Assembly: GCA_049314555.1 (NCBI GenBank) | Contig: JBMOEW010000025.1 | Location: forward strand, 1-41,253 | Direction of reading: 5' to 3' | DNA: 41,253 bases | Origin: REEB509 sp049314555 | GTDB lineage: Bacteria > Pseudomonadota > Alphaproteobacteria > Caulobacterales > Aquidulcibacteraceae | In this document: positions 32,856 through 41,253 of the stretch, piece by piece | How the letters are laid out: every line of letters begins with the position of its first letter | Position numbering within the stretch: position 1 is the first letter of the stretch | Notes under the pieces: model-generated | What the model was told of the DNA's origin: nothing | What the model saw: only the letters and a program-made list of their open reading frames with translations | Database searches by the model: none | Position numbers and translations under genes: made by a program

Positions 32856-34258
32856 TGCAAAGCTCAATTTCGATCGTTTTCGGGATGGCGGGCGCGATCG
32901 CCCTCGTGGGGTGTGCATCAACACGCCCCGATCTACCGGATGCGCCGCCACAATTTGCCGCAGCCGTCTCCGGAGAGTCGGCGGCGCAAGAGCCATCCTC
33001 GGGCTGGCTTGAAGCCTGGCAAACCCCGGAGCTCACCACCCTGGCCCGCGAAGCGATCGTGGCCAATCCAGAGCTGGCCGCCGCAGAGGCCCGCTCGCAG
33101 GCCTCCCGCGCCAGGGCCCGCGGTGCCTTTGGCCGCATCTTGCCCACGCTCGGCATTTCTAGCGATCTAACCCGCACCGAAACACCAGGCCCCGGCAACG
33201 CTACCCTCACCACCGATATCGTCTCCGCGGCCGCAAGCGCCTCCTGGGAAGCAGACATCTGGGGCCGCGTGAGCGCCCTTGCCGCCGCCGCCGATAGGGA
33301 CGCCGATGCCAGCGACGCCGATTTTGAAGGCGCGCGCCTCTCCATCACCGGCCGCACCGCCCGCGCCTGGATTGACCTGATCGAAGCCCAACAGCTAGAG
33401 GCCCTCGCCGCAGAAGACCTCGCCACCCGCGAACGCGCCCTCACCATCACCCAACGCCGCTACGAACGCGGCCTGCTCACTGCGCTGTCCGTGCGCACCG
33501 CACGCTCACAAACCGCCAGCGCCCGCGCCAGCGCCTCGCAAGCCCAGGAGGCCCTGAACGCCGCCTCCCGCCGCCTGCAAGTCCTGCTCGGACGCTACCC
33601 CGATGCCGAACTGCGCGCGACGGGTGCAGCCCCTGCCCTCGCCGAACTCCATGCCACCGGTGCCCCGCAAACTCTGCTGGACCGCCGTCCGGACGTGCTG
33701 GCAGCCCAAGCCCGGCTGGAATCCGCCGGCTTCCGCCTGCATGAGGCCCGCGCCTCGCTTTTGCCGCGCCTCACCCTGTCGGCCCGCGCCTTCGGCGACG
33801 GCGGCCAACTGGCGCAGGCCATAGACCCAGACACGCTGGTCAACCAGCTCATCGCCGGCCTCACAGCGCCCCTGTTCCAAGGTGGCAGCTTGCGCCAGGA
33901 GGTCAGGGCCAGCGCCGCCGAAGTCCGCGGGGCCGCCGCCAACTACGTGTCCACCACCCTGGACGCCTGGAGCGAAGTCGAAACCGCCATCACCGCCGAC
34001 ACCAGCCTCGCTGTCCGCGAAGCAGAACTCGCCACCGCCGCGCAAGAGGCCGCTCAAGCCCAAGAACTGGCAGAACGCGAATACGAACGCGGCGTGGCTA
34101 CGATCTTTGAGCTGATCGACGCCTACAGCCGCCGCATCGACGCCCAGCGCGGCTTGATTGCCACCCGCGCTGCCCGCGTCTCAAACCGCATTACCTATCA
34201 TGTAGCCCTAGGCGAGCCCGGCTTCGTGACCACGCCTGCCGAAGGGGCCGGACCATGA
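32855..34258 (+). CDS. RND efflux outer-membrane lipoprotein (OprM/NodT family)
   Basis: This outer-membrane channel protein has 467 aa and the TolC fold. The signal peptide MQSSISIVFGMAGAIALVGCAS ends in a lipobox. Two long OEP helical repeats follow, each with the heptad-rich helices of the periplasmic tunnel; LLDRRPDVLAAQARL is a motif of the NodT type. It joins the adaptor and pump encoded downstream to give a path from inner membrane to medium. I chose the ATG at 32855 with AGGGG just upstream; the frame is open to 32651 without likely protein. The stop overlaps the next start by 4 bases (ATGA), so translation is coupled. Confidence 0.92.
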   Translation: MQSSISIVFGMAGAIALVGCASTRPDLPDAPPQFAAAVSGESAAQEPSSGWLEAWQTPELTTLAREAIVANPELAAAEARSQASRARARGAFGRILPTLGISSDLTRTETPGPGNATLTTDIVSAAASASWEADIWGRVSALAAAADRDADASDADFEGARLSITGRTARAWIDLIEAQQLEALAAEDLATRERALTITQRRYERGLLTALSVRTARSQTASARASASQAQEALNAASRRLQVLLGRYPDAELRATGAAPALAELHATGAPQTLLDRRPDVLAAQARLESAGFRLHEARASLLPRLTLSARAFGDGGQLAQAIDPDTLVNQLIAGLTAPLFQGGSLRQEVRASAAEVRGAAANYVSTTLDAWSEVETAITADTSLAVREAELATAAQEAAQAQELAEREYERGVATIFELIDAYSRRIDAQRGLIATRAARVSNRITYHVALGEPGFVTTPAEGAGP

Positions 34259-35526
34259 ACAAGATCGAGTTTCCCCGTCCCGCTTACGATAGCCAAGCAG
34301 ACGCCAACGACGCAGAACCCCGCGCCCAAGGCCCAATGGCTTGGCTGCGCCGCGCCGCTATCATCGGCGCACCGATCCTCGTGCTGGGCGGGGGCGTTGC
34401 ACTCTTTATGGTTCTGCAAGCCACCGGCCCAAAGCCGGAGCAAAACGACGAAGCGCCCCTGCCCTTCGCTGTCCAGGTTGCAGCCGCCGAAACCCGCAAC
34501 ACTGCCATCGCGATCAACGTGCAAGGCGAAGTGCGCCCGCGCACGCAATCGACCCTTGCTGCCCAGGTTTCTGGCCGCGTCGTGTGGGTCAATCCAAGCT
34601 TCGTCGATGGCGGGGCTTTCCGCCAAGGCGATACCCTGCTTCGCCTGGATTCAGCCGACGCTGAATTGGCCGTCGTGCGTGCCCGCGCGCAGGTCGCCCA
34701 AGCCCAAGAAGGGCTTTCCAGAGAAGAAGCCGAAAGCGACCTCGCCCGCCAGGATTGGGAAGAGCTGGGCCAAGGCACCCCATCGCCGTTGGTGCTGCGC
34801 GAACCACAGTTGGCCCAGGCCCGCGCGGCTCTTGCCGCCGCCGAGGCGCAAATGCGCGCGGCTGAACTGGAATTGTCCCGCACCCGGATCGCAGCACCGT
34901 TCACCGGGCGCGTCATGCAACGCCGCGCGACGGTGGGCGATTATGTAGGCCCCGGCGTTGGCGTCGCCACCCTGTTCGCAACTGACATCATGGAAGTGCG
35001 CGTTCCGCTGACCGACGGCGAATTGGCCGCCATGAATATCCCGATCGGCTACACCGCGCCCAACCCTGCCAACGCCCCGCTCGCGCATCTCTCCGCAGTC
35101 AGCAGCGGCCAGCGCCAAACCTGGGAAGGAAGGCTGGTCCGCACGGAAGCCTCCGTCGAAGCCCAGACCCGCCTGGTCTATGGCATCATCGAAGTGCGCG
35201 ATCCCTTCGGCACCCGCAATCCAGCCCCCCTCGCGCCAGGGCTATTTGTGGCGGCCGAACTCGACAGCCCTGCCGCGCATTCGCTGGTGGCGGTGCCGCG
35301 CAGTGCCCTCAAGCGCAACGGGTTTATCTATGTCGTTGGCCCAGAAAATCAGATTTCCATCCGCCCCGTCCGCCCCACCAACACCACCGCCACGCACGTC
35401 TACTTTGAAGACGGACTGGCAGTTGGCGAACGCGTCGTCATTTCGGCTCTGCCCTCGCCCCGCGAAGGCATGAGCGTCACCCCCATGAGCGCCAGCCAAG
35501 CCGGCGCCCCGGCCGCGGCCGAATAA
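34255..35526 (+). CDS. RND efflux periplasmic adaptor (membrane fusion protein)
   Basis: This adaptor has 423 aa. A single N-terminal helix (AAIIGAPILVLGGGVALFMVL, about residues 36-56) anchors it in the inner membrane. A lipoyl half-motif (STLAAQVSGRVVWVNPSFVDG), an alpha-hairpin of Ala/Glu repeats (about 145-200) and the second lipoyl half (TRIAAPFTGRVMQRRATVGDYV) follow. The beta-barrel and membrane-proximal domains end in VAVPRSALKRNGFIYVV. It bridges the pump and the outer-membrane channel. It overlaps the channel gene by 4 bases and is followed by the pump 12 bases later. Confidence 0.94.
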   Translation: MNKIEFPRPAYDSQADANDAEPRAQGPMAWLRRAAIIGAPILVLGGGVALFMVLQATGPKPEQNDEAPLPFAVQVAAAETRNTAIAINVQGEVRPRTQSTLAAQVSGRVVWVNPSFVDGGAFRQGDTLLRLDSADAELAVVRARAQVAQAQEGLSREEAESDLARQDWEELGQGTPSPLVLREPQLAQARAALAAAEAQMRAAELELSRTRIAAPFTGRVMQRRATVGDYVGPGVGVATLFATDIMEVRVPLTDGELAAMNIPIGYTAPNPANAPLAHLSAVSSGQRQTWEGRLVRTEASVEAQTRLVYGIIEVRDPFGTRNPAPLAPGLFVAAELDSPAAHSLVAVPRSALKRNGFIYVVGPENQISIRPVRPTNTTATHVYFEDGLAVGERVVISALPSPREGMSVTPMSASQAGAPAAAE

Positions 35527-35538
35527 GGAGCCTTCCGC

Positions 35539-38500
35539 ATGAAAGGCATCGTCGATTGGTGGGGCCGCAATCCCGTCGCAGGCAACCTGCTGATGCTCGC
35601 CTGCTTGGTCGTGGGCTTCATGTCCTATCTGCGGATGGACAAAGAGTTCTTCCCCCCGGGCGGGGATGACGCCATCACGATCAGTGCCTCCTGGCCCGGT
35701 GCCAGCCCCACGGACGTGGAAAGCCAAGTTACGGTCCGCGTCGAAGAGGCGGTGGCCGATGTGAACGGCGTGGATTGGGTGCGCTCCCAGTCCGGCGAAG
35801 GCTTCGCCTGGGTCAATCTGTCCGTGATGCCCGGCGTGGACATGCAACAGCTGGAAACCGAGGTGCGCACCAAGGTCGAAGCAATCACTGGCCTGCCGCC
35901 GACGGTCGAACGCGTCCAAGTCCAGCGCCAGGTCGGGCGCGATTGGTCCATGATCATGTCGATCCACGGCAACGTGGACGAACGCGTCCTGCGCGAAACC
36001 GCCAAACGGGTGCGCGATGAGATCGCTCTGATGCCGGGCGGCGTGAACACCATCTACTTTGGGGCCCGCGCCCCGGAAGTTTCCATTGAATTGTCCGAAA
36101 CCGCGATGCAGCGGTTTGGCCTTACCTTTGACCAGGTGGCCAACGCCATCCGCGAAAGCTCCATGAACGCCGGCGGCGGTGCCGTACGCACAGACGAGGG
36201 CGACTTCCAGATCCAGGTCCGCAATCTGGCGGATAACCAGCGCGACTTTGAACGCATCGTCGTGCGCCAGACCCCGGATGGCGGCGTCATTACAGTGGCC
36301 GATGTGGCAACCGTCATCGACGGCTTCCAAGACGTGGACATGTACACCCGCATGAACGGCGAGCCCGCTGTCATGCTCGCCCTGCAAACGCCAGACACCT
36401 TCAACATCAACGAGACGGCAAAAGCGGTCCACAAATACATCGAAGAAGAACTGCGCCCCTCGCTGCCCCCCGGCACCGATTTCACGATCGTTTACGACCA
36501 AAGCGAAGACTATAAATCCCTCGTTGGAATTTTGTTTTCCAACGCGCTGCAGGGCTTTTTCCTGATCTTCCTGCTGCTGCTGCTCACGTTGCACCCGAAG
36601 GTCGCCGTTTGGTCAACGCTGGGCGTGATCACGGCCTTCGCCGGCTCGTTCATCATCCTGCCGTACGTCAACGTGTCGCTGAACTTCATGACCGTGTTTG
36701 GCTTCCTGTTGGTGCTGGGGATCATGGTCGATGATGCCATCATCGTCGGCGAGGCGATTTATGAACGGGTCGAGCAGGGCCTGTCTGGCGTCGACAGTGC
36801 CATTATGGCCACTCAGCTGGTTCTGAAACCGCTGATCGCTTCTGTTTTCACCACCATGATCGCGTTTTCGCCGCTCATGTTCTTGGATGGCTCGGTGCGC
36901 CAGTTCACCCAGGCGATTTCGATCGTGATCATGTCCACCTTGTTCTTCTCCTTGGTGGAAACCCTGATCATTCTTCCGGCCCACTTGGCCCACGTGCACA
37001 TCCTGGAACCCTCCAAGACCTTTATCGGCCGGCTGATGACCGCACAGCGCGCCTGCGCCAACGCCGTCGTCTGGTTCGCTGAAAATGTTCACGGCCCCCT
37101 CGTGCGTGCCGCCGCCCGCCTGCGCTGGCTAACCCTCACGATCTTTTTGACGATCTTTGTGCTGATGATCGGGGTGATGGCCAGCGGCCGCATCAAGCAA
37201 ACCTTCATGCCGGAAGTGGAAGGAGACTTCCTCATCGCCTCCATCCAGCTGCCCCGCACCACCCCGTTCGGGCGCATGGAAGAAGTGGCCGCCCAGCTTG
37301 ATCGCGCGCGCCTGGCCCTGGAGGCCGAAACCAAAGATCTGGCCTACGCCGATCCCAATACCGGCGACATGTCCAACGGCATCATCCGCGCCTGGAGCCA
37401 GCCGATCGAAGGCAACACCGTGCGCGCCTATATCGCGCTGACCCCGCCCGAAACCCGCGAGCTGCGCACCAGCGAAGTCAGCAAGCGACTGCAAGAATTG
37501 CTGGGCGACGTTCCGGACGCTGAACAAGTCAGCTTTGAACTGGGCGGCGGCCAGAACGGCCCCTCCATCCAAATCGCTATGCTTGGGGAAAACCCGGCAG
37601 AGCTGCGCCAAGCCGTCGATGAATTGAAAGCCCGCCTCGCTCAGTTTGGCGAAATCTCCAGCGTCAAAGACAGCCAAGAAGCCGCCAACGAAGAACTTCG
37701 CTTCGCCCTCAAACCGGGCGCGGAGCAATTGGGCATCACCATTGCCGACGTCCAACGCCAAGTGCGCCAGGCCTACTTCGGCGAAGAGGTCCAGCGCCTC
37801 CCCCGCGAAGGCGACGAAGTGCGCGTCTATGTCCGCTACCCGCGCGACGATCGCCGCTCCTTGGAGAGCCTCGAAAACTTCCGCGTTCGCACCCCAGACG
37901 GCCGCGAAGTGCCCTTGGCAACAGTGGCCGACGTCAGCTTCGCTCCCGGCGTCACAGCCCTTGATCGCCGCCAGCGCATGCCCACCATCACGGTCGAGGC
38001 CGAAGCCCCAGACGAAGCGCGCCAGCTGATCATGAAGGAGCTGGAGGCAAACTTCTTCCCGCAGCTCGAACAGAAGTATCCAGGCGTCTCCCGCCGCGCG
38101 ATTGGGCAAGCTGAAGGCCAAGCCGAGTTCTTCGAGAACCTGATCAACCTTGGCATCATCGCACTGTTCTGCATCTTCTTCGTGCTGGCCGTCACGTTCA
38201 GGTCCTATGCCCAGCCGGCGCTGATCATGTCGGTGATCCCCTTCGCCTTCGTCGGCGCAGTGGTCGCGCATTGGATCACCGGCACCAGTTTTGCGCTGTT
38301 CTCTTGGCTCGGCATGATTGCAGCCATCGGCGTGGTCGTGAACGACAACGTGGTGCTGATGGACCGCGCCAATCGCCTGCGAGAGGAAGGCGCCCGCGCC
38401 TTTGACGCCATCCACGGCGCCAGCGTCTCCCGGTTCCGCCAGATCTTCTTGACGTCCATCACCGAGTTTGTTGGCCTGATGCCGATGCTGCTGGAAAATG

Positions 38501-38685
38501 CAACAATCGCTCAGTTCTTGAAACCGATGGCGCTTTCCCTGGCGTTTGGCGTCTTCCTGTCGATGCCGGCAACCCTATATCTGACCCCAGCGCTGTATAT
38601 GATTGGCACCGATATCAACCGCTTCTTCGGGTGGCTGAAGCGCCTTTATTTCGGCCGTCGATCCCATATCCAACCGGCCGAATAG
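35539..38685 (+). CDS. RND efflux pump, inner-membrane permease
   Basis: This proton-driven pump has 1048 aa, the usual length of the AcrB/HAE family, with 12 membrane helices and two large periplasmic loops. The N-terminus GIVDWWGRNPVAGNLLMLACLVVG is the first helix. The proton-relay aspartates D398-D399 are in ILGIMVDDAIIVGEAIYERV-like helix 4. A second 'GMIAAIGVVVNDNVVLMDRAN' element lies in helix 10, as in related exporters. The sequence branches away from drug pumps such as AcrB, so the substrate is not known. AAGGAG is 8 bases before the ATG. It ends the operon made with the channel and adaptor, and the metallopeptidase gene follows 36 bases on. Confidence 0.93.
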   Translation: MKGIVDWWGRNPVAGNLLMLACLVVGFMSYLRMDKEFFPPGGDDAITISASWPGASPTDVESQVTVRVEEAVADVNGVDWVRSQSGEGFAWVNLSVMPGVDMQQLETEVRTKVEAITGLPPTVERVQVQRQVGRDWSMIMSIHGNVDERVLRETAKRVRDEIALMPGGVNTIYFGARAPEVSIELSETAMQRFGLTFDQVANAIRESSMNAGGGAVRTDEGDFQIQVRNLADNQRDFERIVVRQTPDGGVITVADVATVIDGFQDVDMYTRMNGEPAVMLALQTPDTFNINETAKAVHKYIEEELRPSLPPGTDFTIVYDQSEDYKSLVGILFSNALQGFFLIFLLLLLTLHPKVAVWSTLGVITAFAGSFIILPYVNVSLNFMTVFGFLLVLGIMVDDAIIVGEAIYERVEQGLSGVDSAIMATQLVLKPLIASVFTTMIAFSPLMFLDGSVRQFTQAISIVIMSTLFFSLVETLIILPAHLAHVHILEPSKTFIGRLMTAQRACANAVVWFAENVHGPLVRAAARLRWLTLTIFLTIFVLMIGVMASGRIKQTFMPEVEGDFLIASIQLPRTTPFGRMEEVAAQLDRARLALEAETKDLAYADPNTGDMSNGIIRAWSQPIEGNTVRAYIALTPPETRELRTSEVSKRLQELLGDVPDAEQVSFELGGGQNGPSIQIAMLGENPAELRQAVDELKARLAQFGEISSVKDSQEAANEELRFALKPGAEQLGITIADVQRQVRQAYFGEEVQRLPREGDEVRVYVRYPRDDRRSLESLENFRVRTPDGREVPLATVADVSFAPGVTALDRRQRMPTITVEAEAPDEARQLIMKELEANFFPQLEQKYPGVSRRAIGQAEGQAEFFENLINLGIIALFCIFFVLAVTFRSYAQPALIMSVIPFAFVGAVVAHWITGTSFALFSWLGMIAAIGVVVNDNVVLMDRANRLREEGARAFDAIHGASVSRFRQIFLTSITEFVGLMPMLLENATIAQFLKPMALSLAFGVFLSMPATLYLTPALYMIGTDINRFFGWLKRLYFGRRSHIQPAE

Positions 38686-38721
38686 GCCCCGTCCCTAAAC
38701 CTATAAAAGAAGGACACACCC

Positions 38722-40788
38722 ATGCGCATGACCCGCCGGATGCTCGGCGCTTCCACCCTGGCCCTCGCAGCGGCCGCCTGCGCAACCCGCACCGGCACCG
38801 AAGCGCAAGCCACCGCCACCGCCAACGCCGCGCCAGAAATCGGCACCTGGGGCTTTGACCTGTCCGCCCGCGACCTCAGTGTGGTTCCCGGCGACGACTT
38901 CTACCGCTACTCCGGCGGAACCTGGCTCAACACCGCCCAGATCCCTTCAGACCGCACCCGCTGGGGCGGTTTCGACATCCTAAGCGACAAGGCCGAGCGC
39001 GACAGCCAAGCCATCTTGAACGATGTCATCGCAGCCGGCGGCCCACCCGGATCAAACGCAGCCAAAATCAAAGACATGTACCAATCGTTTGTCGATCAAG
39101 ACGCGATTGATGCCCGCGGCCTGGAACCAGCCCGCGCCGACCTCGCCGCCATCACCGCCTGCCGCACCCACGCCGAACTCGCGGGCCTCTTGGGCCGCCC
39201 GGACTTCCCCGTCACCGGCACCATCGGCATGGGCATCACCCTCGATCAGCGCAACCCAGATCGCTACATCGTCACTGTCGGCCAAAGCGGCATCGGCCTG
39301 CCAGAGCGCGAATACTACCGCCGCACGGACGGCGAATTCCCCGGCATCCGCGATGCCTACGTCGCCCACATTGCCAAGATGTTTGAGTTGGCCGGCGTTG
39401 CAGACGGCACCACCAAAGCCCAAGCGATTTTGGCCTTTGAAACGCAAGTGGCCGAATTGCATTGGCCCATCGCCCGCCGCCGCGAGCGCGACCAAACCTA
39501 TAACCCCAAAACCCGCGCTGAATTGCAGGCCCTGGCCCCAACCTTCCCGCTTGAGGCGCTGTTGCAAACCACCGGCTTTGGCAACGTCGATTTCTTCGTC
39601 GTGCGCGAACTGGATGCGGTGGGTCCCCTTGCCACCCTGTGGGTGAACACGCCGATCGAAACGATCAAAGCGCAAATGACGTTCGCCTATCTGCGCAGCA
39701 TGGCAAGCGTCCTGCCCCGCGCGTTTGACGACGAAAACTTTGCCTTCTACGGCCGCACCCTGAATGGCCAGCCCGAACAACGCGGCCGCGACCGCCGCGG
39801 CGTTCAGGTCGTGTCCGGCACCCTCGGCGAAGCGATTGGCCAGCTTTATGTGGCCAAACATTTCCCCCCGGAAGCCAAGGCCCAGATGCTGACCTTGGTG
39901 GAAAACGTGCGCCTCGCCTACGGCCAACGCATCCGAGACTTGCCGTGGATGTCGCCGGAAACCAAGCTTGTGGCGCTGGAAAAGCTTGCCGCCTTCAAGC
40001 CCAAAATCGCCTATCCTGATCGCTGGACCGATTATTCCGCCATGGATATTCGCCCCGGCGATGCCTTCGGCAACCAGATCCGCGCAACGCTGTGGGACTA
40101 CAACCGCGACCTCGATCGCTTGGGCAAGCCCAGCGATCGCGACGAATGGTTCATGACCCCACAAACCGTCAACGCATATTACAATCCGATCTTCAACGAG
40201 ATCGTCTTCCCGGCGGCGATCCTTCAACCGCCGTTCTTCGATCCAAACGCCGATCCAGCCATGAACTACGGCGGCATCGCCGGCGTGATCGGCCACGAAA
40301 TGGGCCACGGCTTCGACGACCAGGGCGCAAAATCCGATGCCCGCGGCGTCCTGCGCGACTGGTGGAACGCACAGGACGTGGCAGCCTTCCGCGTCCTTGG
40401 CGATCGTTTGGCCAACCAATACAACCAGTTCGAGCCGCTGCCGGGCATGCGCCTGAACGGCCGCCTGGGTCTTGGCGAAAACATCGGCGACAACGGCGGC
40501 CTGCAGGTTGCCTATCACGCCTACAAACTCGCTCTGAACGGCGCGACCCCGCCAGTCCTGGACGGCTACACCGGCGAACAGCGCTTCTTCCTGTCCTGGG
40601 GCCAGATTTGGTGGACGCTCTATCGCGAGCAACGTCTGCGCAATCAGATCGTGACGGGCCCGCACTCCCCGCCGGAGTTCCGCGTGAACGGCACCGTGCG
40701 CAACATGGATGCCTGGTATGAGGCCTTCAACGTGCAGCCAGGCCAGGCCATGTATCTGCCGCCCGAGGAACGCGTCCACATTTGGTAA
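38722..40788 (+). CDS. M13 family zinc metallopeptidase (neprilysin/PepO-like), lipoprotein
   Basis: This 688-aa zinc peptidase cleaves oligopeptides outside the cytoplasm. The zinc motif HEMGH (H525, E526, H529) sits in IGHEMGHGFDDQG, and the third ligand Glu586 is in GENIGDNGG. NAYYNPIFNEIVFPAAILQPPFF is the typical M13 substrate-binding stretch, and FNVQPGQAMYLPPEERVHIW the typical C-terminus. The signal peptide MRMTRRMLGASTLALAAAACA has a lipobox and a twin arginine, so Tat export is possible. GAAGGA precedes the ATG by 8 bases. It follows the RND pump but need not share its function; M13 genes are often found alone in this group. Confidence 0.94.
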   Translation: MRMTRRMLGASTLALAAAACATRTGTEAQATATANAAPEIGTWGFDLSARDLSVVPGDDFYRYSGGTWLNTAQIPSDRTRWGGFDILSDKAERDSQAILNDVIAAGGPPGSNAAKIKDMYQSFVDQDAIDARGLEPARADLAAITACRTHAELAGLLGRPDFPVTGTIGMGITLDQRNPDRYIVTVGQSGIGLPEREYYRRTDGEFPGIRDAYVAHIAKMFELAGVADGTTKAQAILAFETQVAELHWPIARRRERDQTYNPKTRAELQALAPTFPLEALLQTTGFGNVDFFVVRELDAVGPLATLWVNTPIETIKAQMTFAYLRSMASVLPRAFDDENFAFYGRTLNGQPEQRGRDRRGVQVVSGTLGEAIGQLYVAKHFPPEAKAQMLTLVENVRLAYGQRIRDLPWMSPETKLVALEKLAAFKPKIAYPDRWTDYSAMDIRPGDAFGNQIRATLWDYNRDLDRLGKPSDRDEWFMTPQTVNAYYNPIFNEIVFPAAILQPPFFDPNADPAMNYGGIAGVIGHEMGHGFDDQGAKSDARGVLRDWWNAQDVAAFRVLGDRLANQYNQFEPLPGMRLNGRLGLGENIGDNGGLQVAYHAYKLALNGATPPVLDGYTGEQRFFLSWGQIWWTLYREQRLRNQIVTGPHSPPEFRVNGTVRNMDAWYEAFNVQPGQAMYLPPEERVHIW

Positions 40789-40813
40789 GCCAAGCGCGCC
40801 TGTCCTTGGCTTA
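40786..40813 (+). terminator. Inverted repeat at the M13 peptidase stop (probable terminator)
   Basis: TAAGCCAAG (40786-40794) pairs perfectly with CTTGGCTTA (40805-40813) around a 10-base loop, and the stop codon is its first three bases. There is no T run behind it, so it may act with Rho or protect the mRNA end. Confidence 0.55.
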
Positions 40814-41253
40814 GCGGGCTAAGGGCAGGCGGCTGCGCCCAAATGCAATCGCACGCAGGCCTCGCGCAGTGGGGATAAGCCCAAACTTATCCTCCTCCAG
40901 AAAATCCGGGTTAGGCTCATTTCATCTACACCGATATCGGTGATGAAGCGCTGTCCCTTCAGGGCCTGGAACGGTAGAATGGAAGGTGTGCAGACGAAGC
41001 GGTCTGTACAAGGACCATGTCGAGGGTAAGCCCCCGTGCGAAAAGGGGTCGTTGAAGAGCTGATTGAAACGCGCGCCAGATCAGCCTGCCGTGCGGCGGT
41101 GGTTGGGGTGATCAAACCCGACAACCATCCGGATACAAACCAAAACGGCATCGCCGGATCAGCCCGGCCACCGCCGCTCCCCGATTTCCCCCGCACGGCG
41201 CTAGTGTCCCGAATCAAAAGTTCGTGGGATAATTCTTGCGTGATTTGCAAGGA
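40814..41253. other. Non-coding, hairpin-rich stretch, possible mobile-element end at the right edge
   Basis: I recognise no gene here. Direct observations are GGATAAG (40873-40879) / CTTATCC (40886-40892), a 14-bp palindrome CACCGATATCGGTG (40929-40942), and GTGCAGAC / GTCTGTAC around 40987-41008. At the edge lie TCCC-GAA / TTC-GT-GGGA (41207-41229) and CTTGC / GCAAG (41235-41251). A frame is open from about 41038 (GTG) to the window end, but it is short and unrecognised. A 143-codon minus-strand frame crosses the area and does not look like protein. The sequence from the CTAG at 41201 resembles the outer end of an IS630-type element, but this is a guess. Confidence 0.35.

Noticed and set aside
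35242..38415. Long minus-strand frames opposite the RND pump
   Set aside because: They are His/Asp/Gly-rich shadows of a well-conserved pump gene on the plus strand.
40929..40942. The palindrome CACCGATATCGGTG as a plasmid or phage attachment site
   Set aside because: No integrase gene, tRNA gene or second copy is in the window, so only the palindrome itself can be stated.
40819..41250. A 143-codon minus-strand frame at the right end of the window
   Set aside because: Its translation is low in recognisable motifs, crosses several inverted repeats and has no convincing ribosome binding site. It looks like chance in GC-rich DNA.

Overview
The window reads as a piece of an alphaproteobacterial chromosome. 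The GC content is high, most starts carry GGAG/AAGGAG ribosome binding sites, the Pho regulatory genes run phoR-pstB-phoU-phoB, and lipoprotein 'predicted methyltransferases' and an M13 peptidase are present. A Caulobacterales/Hyphomonadales-like or sphingomonad-like source is plausible, but the sequence alone does not settle it. No rRNA, tRNA, CRISPR array or intact transposon is visible.

Region 1 (1-23.8 kb) is an exopolysaccharide locus built from several small modules on both strands. It holds the end of a UDP-glucose dehydrogenase and a UDP-xylose synthase (UDP-Glc -> UDP-GlcA -> UDP-Xyl). It also holds a GT2 glycosyltransferase and a Wzx-type flippase of lower GC, an FAD-dependent oxidoreductase, and GT4 and GT2 enzymes. 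A lipid-priming sugar transferase follows, then a Wzz/BY-kinase-like protein with a broken Walker A, a WecB/TagA/CpsF transferase, a GT4 gene frameshifted at a run of ten C, and a PPP-type phosphatase. The minus-strand operon wza - BY-kinase - O-antigen-ligase-like polymerase - GT8 supplies export, control of chain length and polymerisation. Divergent from it is an unusual pair: an Hsp70/actin-fold ATPase of 445 aa with no peptide-binding domain, and a protein that ends in a GrpE-like domain. A second sugar transferase that has lost its catalytic Asp-Glu pair closes the locus.

Region 2 (23.8-28.5 kb) holds an RNase T2 lipoprotein, two tandem exported methyltransferase-like lipoproteins, a small heat-shock protein and a GST-fold protein. 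The small heat-shock gene has a near-perfect sigma-32 promoter and a hairpin-rich leader that may be an RNA thermometer.

Region 3 (28.6-32.6 kb) is the phosphate-control operon phoR-pstB-phoU-phoB, with no pstS, pstC or pstA in the window. Region 4 (32.8-40.8 kb) is a tripartite RND efflux operon (outer-membrane factor, adaptor, pump) followed by an M13 metallopeptidase lipoprotein. The last ~440 bases hold no gene I recognise. They are rich in hairpins and may run into an insertion sequence at the right edge.

The most unusual content is the Hsp70-like/GrpE-like pair next to the export operon, and the two catalytically degenerate paralogues (BY-kinase-like and sugar transferase) that sit in the same locus as their intact versions.
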